From Hemicordylus capensis (taxonomy: Eukaryota; Chordata; Lepidosauria; Squamata; Cordylidae), in contig NC_069662.1 of assembly GCF_027244095.1 (NCBI RefSeq), forward strand, positions 57,684,001 through 57,748,000: a stretch of DNA of 64,000 nucleotides, written 5' to 3'. Both the position numbers and the translations under genes were made by a program. The notes beneath the pieces were generated by a model. The model made no database searches, was not told where the DNA came from, and saw nothing but the letters and a program-made list of their open reading frames with translations. Positions 57,201 to 64,000 of the stretch are shown here, one piece after another (the first letter of the stretch is position 1; every line of letters begins with the position of its first letter).

Positions 57201-60200
57201 GAACCTCCGTCTGGGGGGCTTCCCCTTGGAGTCACGTGTGGGGGAGGTCTGAAAGAGCTGCCTGCAGCACTGGCAGACCCTTTGCAGCCTAGAAGAGAGC
57301 AGGGAGAAGGTGAGAAAGAGACCCTTAGGCAGACATTTGGAGGAGAGGGGGGCCAATGGGACAGGGAAGGATTGCAGAACAGAAGGAGGGCAGCAATACA
57401 GGTAGCCCAATAGGCTTCCAGGTATTGCACCGTCTTCTTTCTGGCTGAGGAATTACGTAGAGACAGCTGCCAAAATGCATTGCTGCAGAGACCTTTGGAA
57501 CACTGTGTGCAGTTCTGCTCAACCCAACTCACCAAGCTCATGTTAGCGCTTGGAAAGGTATAGGAAAGGACCATGAAAGAGCTCAGGGGTGCAGCTCCTT
57601 CCCGGAAGGGAAGAGGTGGAGGCAACTGGGACCTTTTCATTTAGAAAGAAGAAAAGAAGGGGGGGCATGACAGAGGTTCACCCTCTCTTCACATCGTGCA
57701 TCATGTTTGGGATGGGTTTTGGGACTATGCTGCCACAAGATGAAGTGAAGGCCAGTGCCCTAGTCAGGAGTCACTTTTCACTTGCAACTAACACAGTTGT
57801 GCCGGCTGCATTGGCGCTGCTAGGGACACCCTGCTGCTGGACTAGGAAGTGGAGATGACACTGCTGCTGGGTGTGGACTGCACACTAGAAGTAGGCACTC
57901 CCCCCAAAGGCTGAGCAGTCCTAGGCCTCCAAAGGCGTGTGACAGACCCAACATGAAGAGTAGCACACTTCAGTAACAAGGATTTATGATTAGATCAAAA
58001 GGAAAAGGTGTGTAATAAGAACAAGTGTCTTTTCATAAGACAGTCTGTAAGAGAGAGTTTTCATTCAGCATACTGATAACACCCTGCACCAAATCTCTGG
58101 AGGATTTCTCCTAGCGGTTTCATGTAGGTGCTAAATTACTTTGGAGACAATATGGAGCCCTGAGGAACACCATAGGAAAGTTCAGATTGGAAAGAGCAAT
58201 GGTCTCCAAGGGACCCCGTGTGGAATCTGCAAAGCAGTGCCTCCCACCCCCAAAGCCACCACTGCAAAGCAGTGCCTCCCACCCCCAACCCCCTCCGACA
58301 CTCCATCACCAAAGATGATGATTTCAGTACGACAGCCGATATGCGTAAAGATGTGCTTTTTCTATTGGACTGTGTAACTGAACAGGCCAGGCTTGCAGCC
58401 TCTTGCAAACTCAAGAAGTGTTCTACCATATGGCCTGAAAGACTAGAACATAGGCAAATCCATGTGATCAATGAGCTTGGGGGAAATGGACTTATTAAGG
58501 ACTTTAAAGTGGGGTCATGCAGAGAAGCTGCCACAAGGTGTCAGTGTTGCATACTTAATCAAGGGGTGAGACCCAGCTTTTCTGCATGCCAGACACAGAC
58601 AGAGTCACAGCGTCCTTTGGAGCTAATACATTCTGATGTCATAGGAACATAGGAAGCTGCCATATACAGAGTCAGACCATGGGTCTATCTAGCTCAGTAT
58701 TGTCTACACAGACTGGTAGTGACTTCTGCAAGGTTGCAGGCAGGAATCTCTCTCAGCCCTATCTTGGAGAAGCCAGGGAGGGGACTTGGAACCTTCTGCT
58801 CTTCCCAGAGCGGCTCCATCCCCTAAGGGGAAGATCTTACAGTGCTATTCTCCCATTCATATGCAACCAGGGCGGACCCCAACCTTGCAGAAGCCGCTGC
58901 CAGTCTGTGCAGACAATACTGAGCTAGATGGACCTATGGTCTGACTCAGTCTATGGCAGCTTCCTATGTGTTCCTAAGTACTTGCATAGCAGATTGCCAG
59001 CTAAAGCAATAGACAAGACACCATTTGGCTTGGGCACAAACCCTCTCTAAACCATGTCAAAATGTTGGGTTCAAAGGCTTCTGCATAGTTCCCAAAGGCC
59101 AAGAGAACCACAAACAATCACAAATGCGAACTGGGAGTGTTGGCTGGATATGCGCCTGGCCAAAAGGGATAGAGAATCCTTGATCCTACAAGTGGAGAGC
59201 TCAGGATCTACAAGGTGGTGTCATTTGATGAGAGACAAGGGCCAACTAGAGGTGATGTACCAGAACTTGTGCCAGAGATCCAGGTGAAAGAGGAACCACG
59301 TGGGTGGAGTCTCATGATGCAAGAGCCAGACCGTGAATCCAAAGAATCTGTGCCACAAGCAGAAGGAGGTTCATAAGGGGATACAGATTCAGAAGGGGCT
59401 GCACAGCCGGAGCCCGAACTGAGGCACTGCCAGAGCCCCAACAAAGGGGCTCCACCCAAAAGGTTCTCACTCGGGACCAAAGGAGGAGAGCTACAAGAAC
59501 CCACCACATGGCCAGAGAAAGAAAAGATGCCAGCTGACAAAAGGTGAGGAAATGCAGCATTCGAAGAAATTGACACCCTGCACAAAAATGAGACTTGAAG
59601 ACTTGTGTCAATCCCCGCAGGAAGAAAGACTGCGGGATGCAAGTGGGTCTTGAAAGTCAAGCAGGATGCAGAAGGGGAGGCAGAGCGCTACAAGGCGAGG
59701 CAAGTAGCCAAGGGATACTCCCAGAACTATGCTGAGGACTACAATGAGACCTTTGCACCACTTGTGACAGACACTTCAATTAGGACACTGCTCAGCGTGG
59801 CAGCGGCCAGAAAGATGCAAGTTGAACACATGGATGTAAAGACTGCCTTCCCTCATGGGGAAATCGAGGAAGACATCTACATGCAACAGCCACCAGGCTA
59901 TGAGCTACCTAGAAAGAAGGGCCTTTGTGCAAACTAGAAAGGAGCATCTATGGCTTCGAAACAAGCAGCCAGAGAGTGGAATGAGAAACGAAATCAACTG
60001 CTACTTTAGGAAAGGTTCTCGTAAGGAAAAGCTGACCCCTGCCTATCTTCAAGAAAAGCTTTGCCATATATGGGCAAAACTTAAGTACCCCCAAATATAC
60101 CTAGGATACCAATAGGGCTGGCTCATTATTAGAGAACAGCAACTCAGGCTTGTATTGTGCCAGCTCAGATGCAGCTCTTTGATTAGAACATTGAAGTCCA

Positions 60201-60823
60201 CTCCCCTCTTCCACAATCAAGCGTGATTTCAGTGCATGACAAGCAACACCAAACAGCTTGGGATGTCCCATGTGCAGCCTGGCTTGCTCTGCACAGGCCT
60301 CTGCTACGGGGGAAACTTGTCTCAGGCTAGTTAGATGGTCATGAACATGTTCCAAAGCACAGCTTGGGGCACTCCCTTCTTCTTTGTCTGCTCCGCTCCT
60401 TCCTTCCTTCCTTCCTTCCTTCCTTCCTTCCTTCCTTCCTTCCCTCCCCATGAAGGAAGTACAAGTTGCAGGCTTTTAATCTAAGTTTGTAACTTCTTTA
60501 GAACAATCTGTTTCAGAACAGTTTGTTTTTAAAAAACACTTTAAAAAACACTTAAAAACACTTTCTCCAGGCCTCTACTCTGAGCTCATCCAACTGGATT
60601 ACTCTGCTAAATGAGGGAGGTTGATTCAAATTCCCCTCTACAATTGGGACATCCGCCAAGCACGTCACAATAGGCGTGTTCACAGCTGGTGCCCTTCCTG
60701 ATCGGGCAGGCAGGTGGGCGGGGGACTCTAGTCAGACCTGGCCAGGAAGAGAGGGAGCAAGGCAAAGCTGTTATGGAATCCTACTTACTTTGCGAAGAAG
60801 TCTTTCCTCACCTTCTCCCCCAT
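54254..60823 (-). CDS. uncharacterised 11-exon gene, copy B (277 aa)
   Basis: Exons on minus, 5' to 3': 60823-60789, 57288-57095, 56949-56912, 56641-56534, 56271-56192, 55848-55758, 55475-55389, 54894-54790, 54602-54560, 54395-54348, 54258-54254. All introns are GT-AG. Phases equal those of copy A and the frame is open for 277 codons, ending EEEEFGEC then TGA. Length differences from copy A are all multiples of three (exon 2 minus 54 nt, exon 3 minus 6, exon 4 minus 9, exon 9 minus 9). Exon 2 has two PPPT-like units instead of four. Exons 5-8 differ from copy A at about 10 of 363 sites; exon 4 differs at about 35 of 108 aligned sites plus a 9-nt gap. The exon 8 acceptor reads CCAGAG rather than CCACAG. 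No signal peptide or membrane segment. Function unknown. Confidence 0.72.
55105..55350 (-). mobile_element. family B element, intact copy in arm B
   Basis: On minus: CCTATTCGGACATTAGGCAG...GTGAACCAGGGTAGAGTC...GTGTGAATGGGGC. It shows the complete element whose right half was lost from arm A. Confidence 0.75.
57765..57900. pseudogene. hAT fragment shared by both arms (B side)
   Basis: Inverse of 32925-33075, including GGCGCTGCTAGGGACACC and CTGCTGGGTGTGGACTGCA. Confidence 0.55.
58075..58330 (-). mobile_element. L2-clade LINE RT fragment in intron 1 of gene B
   Basis: On minus: GVGGTALQWWLWGWEALLCR, FHTGSLGDHCSFQSELSYGV and PQGSILSPK, the L2 RT block. A short internal duplication (GCAAAGCAGTGCCTCCCACCCCCAA) occurs within it. 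Absent from arm A. Confidence 0.8.
58330..60115 (+). mobile_element. Ty1/copia-type retrotransposon fossil in intron 1 of gene B
   Basis: A region like the copia pre-integrase segment (LELIHSDVIGT at about 58620-58650) and the reverse transcriptase start at 59605-59937 (AGCKWVLKVKQDAEGEAERYK, ARQVAKGYSQNYAEDYNETF, MDVKTAFPHGEIEEDIYM). Most of the integrase is not recognisable. 5S-SINE material sits at 58639-58978. I see no LTRs, and the copy is broken at several points. Arm A lacks it, so it probably arrived after the duplication. Confidence 0.8.
58639..58978 (-). repeat. two opposed 5S-SINE pieces, head to head
   Basis: 58639-58880 is a minus-strand copy from the tail to GGGTCCGCCCTGGTTGCATA. 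58881-58978 is a plus-strand tail (AACCTTGCAGAAGCCGCTGCC... GGCAGCTTCCTATGTGTTCC). The two join without spacer. Confidence 0.85.
60398..60441. repeat. (TTCC)n microsatellite
   Basis: Pure TTCC repeat. The equivalent place in arm A (30297-30330) has a shorter GGAA-rich run, so it marks the inner limit of easy alignment in intron 1. Confidence 0.92.
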
Positions 60824-61185
60824 TTCCCTCCCTGTCTAACTATTCCCCCCTGACTAACTATCCCTCCTTTTACTAAAAGCTGACTGTCCCTCCCTCCCCC
60901 GCTAGACCCCTCCCAAAACCACAACAAACAAACAAACAAACAAACAACAAACAACAAAATAACAAACACTAACACTAACACTGAATAAATAAATAAATAG
61001 ATAAATAAATGAATGAATGGATGAATAAATAGATGGATAAATAGATGGATAAATAGATGGATAGATAGATAGATAGATAGATAGATTTGACAGAAACAGA
61101 AACGGACTCTCTACACTCTCTTTCCTCGCTATCTCTCCAACTCCTCTCCACCTCGCCTCCTCCCTCCTCGCCTAACTCACCCACA
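60824..61185 (-). promoter_or_regulatory. conserved 5' flank of gene copy B
   Basis: Counterpart of 29586-29946. GAATGAATGGATGAAT/GATA-type simple repeats at about 60984-61086 replace the TTTA-type repeats of copy A. No clear core promoter motif. Assignment rests on position. Confidence 0.4.
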
Positions 61186-61260
61186 AAGAGCAGCTGAGCC
61201 CTGGAGGTGTCATGAAAGAGGATATGTCATAAGCCTCAACAATGGCCATTGGTCCTCTTG

Positions 61261-62120
61261 CATAGACAGTGCTAGGCATCCATTCACACAGACAGACACT
61301 GAGACACACAACAGGAAGAGACAGACTGAGCCTGCACCACACACACACACACACACAAACGAGACCCAATTCCCCCCCTGCATACATAGTTATCAATCAA
61401 TATGTTGTGTTGGCAGCCAGTTCATTGCTATTCTGATGGTTTTTGGTTTTTTGTCATCAGCCAACATCAACAATGACCACAATCAAGATGAACATAAGAT
61501 GATAATAATTCATTCGTTTCATTATAAAAAATCATCAAATTATTTTCTCCATGTAAACCAAGCCCCCCACACACATGATTTCTGGTAACATTTTCAATAA
61601 AATTAATTCATTTAGCATTCATCAATCATTTTGTTCTCCCTTTGTTACCTCTTTTTTTCCCTTCTGCATAATTTTGAGGGTTGGTTTTAACATGGGGTTT
61701 TAAAGAAAAAAATATTTACATGTTTATTTACATACAAGTATTTACAATATTTACACTGCATTAGAACGTATACCCGCTGCTGCCACTGAGTCTAGTACTA
61801 TTTGGGCTGTGCTACTTTTGGGGTGTGTGCCGTACCCACGACAGGTCCCCAAATGCTGACAGGTGGAGAGATAAGGGCCTGTGCTGGTCAGCATTGGGTT
61901 TCTTTTTAGGTGGGCGTGGGCATTGTAAACGTCTGGACAGTCGCAGCACTACAACTACTACTACCAATGCATCTCTGTGTGGGCACACTACACGCTGCGA
62001 CTGGCTGGCACAGCTCAGCATCTGGCACGTCAGCTCAGCTAGAGGTGGATGTGGGGAGGGGAGGGATAAGCACAGAGGTCGAGCCAGGCAGGTGACCAAC
62101 CATAGGGCAACCCACGGTAA
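61261..62120. other. unassigned 3' side of the hAT element
   Basis: A (CA)n run lies at 61338-61358. The stretch up to 62120 may be 3' UTR and terminal sequence of the hAT element, but I cannot find its terminal inverted repeat. The window holds only one end of that element. Confidence 0.35.
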
Positions 62121-64000
62121 TCACTCGCCCGGCTCAAACTCCAGCTTGGGGTAGCCCAACAGGGGGAGGTTCACTTTAAGGAAGACCAGCTGCTCCACCA
62201 GACCAGGGTCCAAGCGGGAGCGAGAGGGTGTCACCAGGTCCCCGGCACGTGAAAACACCCGCTCGCTCTGGAAACTGGTTGGGGGGCAGGAGAGGAGGCG
62301 CACAGCCACCACCGCCAGGTCCGGCCAGACTTGGTGGCAGCTCGCCCAGAACTGTGCGCAGTCCACCCTGTCTTCCTCCACAGGCTCCTCCAAGTACTGC
62401 GCAACGCATTGCTCAGCACTGGAGGGGGGCCTGGCAGGTCGAGCCTCCCGCATACCAGGCGTGGCGCCATAGCAGAACCGCTGAAACCACTGGGCAGATC
62501 TCGAGTCGGTAGCAACTGGCTGCTGCGATGGCGCCGCCTGGGATGCCGCGCTGCTGGACTGGGAGGAGGAAGGGGAAGGGGAAGCTGACGCCGGCTGGCC
62601 GCCCATGCTGCTGCTGGGTGCGGGTTGGGTGGCTGCCCCCGCCCCACTACCAACATCCTGGTCTCTGCGGGCCCTAGCGTCCTCCTCCTCCCTAACCTTC
62701 TCTACCAGGATGCCTCTCCACCTGGGCAATTCGTTGGCACTCACAGCATTGCCCTTGAGGGCTGGGTGACAGAGACAAGCGAGGACATACTCCTCCCTCT
62801 CTCCCAGCACCCCAATGAGCCACCTGTCAACCCCAGACTTCAGCCTCCCAGCCAGAGCACGACCCTCTGGCGTGGTCAGAGAAATCTGGAGTTCACCCAT
62901 CAGCTTCTCCAGACCCATAGCTGTGGGCAGCGCCTGGCTCAAGGGAGTGGTGTCGGCACACAAGCCCTTCGTGGCAAATTGGAAGGGCTGGAGTGCCGAC
63001 ACCACCTCGGACATCTGCTTCCACTCTGCATTCGAGAGGTCGCAGACATCCAAGGACTCGTCCCTCGCCAGGGCGACAAGGGCTCTCTCCTGCTCCAACA
63101 GGCGCTGGAACAGGAGGAAGATGGAGTTCCACCGCGTCTCAACATCTGAAGGGATGAGATGGTGAGGAAGCCCAAGGTCATCCTGCTTGTGGAGAAGCAG
63201 TCTCCTGGACTTCTCGCTGAAGTGGAAGTGGGTGGCCAGCTTGCGGGACTTATCCACAAGCGTGGCCGTGGCAGCAACAGCAACTGGGACAGGGCGGCCC
63301 ACCCTCTCCTGGGACGCCTTCAGCTCCTTAAGGCCGAGGGCGTCCCTGACGGTCAGATGGAACGTCTGTGCCATACACCGTATGTTCACACAGTCCATGA
63401 ACGTCTCGACAGCGGCGGTAACATTGGCTCCATTGTCGGTGACAATGAAGCCGCGGGAGAAGTGTGGACACCCGCCAATCCACTCCTCTATCTGGCGGTC
63501 GAGTACGGCCGCCACCTCCTCCCCGGTGTGCCTCGTGTCCATCGTCTCCACGTGCAGGACGGCCCTCCTGTGCCGTAGTGCAGCGGGAGCTGCGTCGGAC
63601 CCAGAAGCATCGCCCGAGGAGGTCCCCTCACTCTCCGGTCCCCACCAGTGGGCAGTGAGGGCCAGGAAAGCAGCGTGCATCCCACTGACACTGGTCCAGA
63701 GGTCAGTCGTGAAATGCATGCTTGTCCCAGCCGGAGCTGCACGCAGCTCGGCCGACACGAGCTCCCTGCACTGGCGGTACAGGGAGGGGACCACGTTCCG
63801 GCTGAACGTGGTCCTTGAGGGGATGATGTATTCGGGCACCAGGTGTTGGAGAATCCGGCGGAAGCCGTTGTTCTCGACCACCTGAAACGGCTGGTCATCG
63901 GTGGAAATCATCTCCCCTATGAGGCGGGTGAGGTGATGATGGTCGACGCGAACAATACGCTGGCTGCCCAACAACTGCGTCCACCGCTGGACTGGCAGTG
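62121..64000 (-). CDS. hAT-superfamily transposase, open to the window edge
   Basis: Open for at least 626 codons, from the right window edge to TGA at 62123-62121. The N-terminus (BED finger expected) lies outside. The TTG at 63974 is not a credible start, since the frame stays open upstream. Numbered from there: first catalytic Asp in FTTDLWTS (D91), second in GFIVTDNGAN (D180), the DVETRWNSIF block (R281-W282), and the C-terminal dimerisation domain with SERVFSRAGD (Glu about 571), SRSRLDPGLVEQLVFLKVN. A low-complexity Ser/Ala/Gln region precedes that domain. All expected blocks are present with no stop or shift over 1.88 kb, unlike the relics at 11130-12440 and 40405-41250. It is probably a young, possibly functional autonomous element. 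A domesticated ZBED-like gene is the alternative. Confidence 0.88.
   Translation of the reverse strand, partial: LPVQRWTQLLGSQRIVRVDHHHLTRLIGEMISTDDQPFQVVENNGFRRILQHLVPEYIIPSRTTFSRNVVPSLYRQCRELVSAELRAAPAGTSMHFTTDLWTSVSGMHAAFLALTAHWWGPESEGTSSGDASGSDAAPAALRHRRAVLHVETMDTRHTGEEVAAVLDRQIEEWIGGCPHFSRGFIVTDNGANVTAAVETFMDCVNIRCMAQTFHLTVRDALGLKELKASQERVGRPVPVAVAATATLVDKSRKLATHFHFSEKSRRLLLHKQDDLGLPHHLIPSDVETRWNSIFLLFQRLLEQERALVALARDESLDVCDLSNAEWKQMSEVVSALQPFQFATKGLCADTTPLSQALPTAMGLEKLMGELQISLTTPEGRALAGRLKSGVDRWLIGVLGEREEYVLACLCHPALKGNAVSANELPRWRGILVEKVREEEDARARRDQDVGSGAGAATQPAPSSSMGGQPASASPSPSSSQSSSAASQAAPSQQPVATDSRSAQWFQRFCYGATPGMREARPARPPSSAEQCVAQYLEEPVEEDRVDCAQFWASCHQVWPDLAVVAVRLLSCPPTSFQSERVFSRAGDLVTPSRSRLDPGLVEQLVFLKVNLPLLGYPKLEFEPGE

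Larger units (their letters stand above)
54247..61260 (-). repeat. large inverted duplication, arm B
   Basis: Reverse-complement partner of 29534-37481. Private contents are an L2 RT piece, a copia fossil and two opposed 5S-SINE pieces in intron 1, and an intact family B element at 55105-55350. Beyond the stop of gene B similarity ceases after a few bases, as on the other arm. Confidence 0.92.

Noticed and set aside
60398-60441. Possible CRISPR or satellite array
   Set aside because: A plain TTCC microsatellite without spacers; no CRISPR-like structure exists anywhere in the window.
62228-63885. Plus-strand frames across the hAT transposase
   Set aside because: Antisense shadows of the minus-strand transposase; they carry no motif of their own.

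Overview
The window looks like non-avian reptile, most probably squamate, nuclear DNA. It carries a 5S rRNA-derived SINE, a tRNA-type SINE of the 'Sauria' kind, many fold-back hAT MITEs with clean 8-bp target duplications, L1, Tx1-like, L2, R4 and CR1/L3-like LINE pieces, and DIRS-like and copia-like fossils. About 1-29 kb and 37.5-54 kb are almost entirely repeat-derived, and I found no convincing host exon there.

The one host locus I can support is a pair of paralogous genes on two arms of a large inverted duplication. Arm A is 29534-37481 and arm B is 54247-61260, with about 16.8 kb between them. Each arm carries an 11-exon gene. In both copies every intron is GT-AG, every phase agrees and the frame is open from an ATG (with an in-frame TAG 15 bp upstream) to a stop. 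Copy A (+) predicts 303 aa and copy B (-) 277 aa, so the genes converge tail to tail. I do not recognise the protein for certain. It has a basic, proline-repeat N-terminal part, a helical middle with faint resemblance to maestro/HEAT-like repeats, and a very acidic C-terminus. Exons 5-8 are about 97% identical between copies, but exons 3 and 4 differ far more than their own flanking introns. That is the pattern of accelerated exon evolution, and it is my best candidate for a new system.

Layout: 0.4-1.3 kb CR1/L3-like LINE; 1.7-5 kb SINEs and nested hAT MITEs; 4.8-7.1 kb a small inverted duplication; 8-12.4 kb hAT transposase relics; 13-16.7 kb MITEs, SINEs and a 128-130 bp tandem repeat; 17-19.2 kb DIRS-like fossil; 19.7-20.7 kb a SINE split by a 756-bp GC-rich hAT MITE; 22.7-26.4 kb a fold-back MITE carrying a 3.4-kb L1; 29.5-37.5 kb arm A, with an R4 LINE and another LINE in its introns; 37.5-40 kb a DIRS fossil directly after gene A; 40-44 kb L2 and hAT relics and a 5S-SINE split by a Tx1-like LINE; 46.5-48 kb a second hAT type; 49-54 kb L2 pieces and a DIRS-like gag fossil; 54.2-61.3 kb arm B, with a copia fossil in intron 1; 62.1-64 kb a long open hAT transposase frame running off the window edge.

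Identity figures are hand counts from reading the sequence. Family names are from memory of motifs, not from searches.
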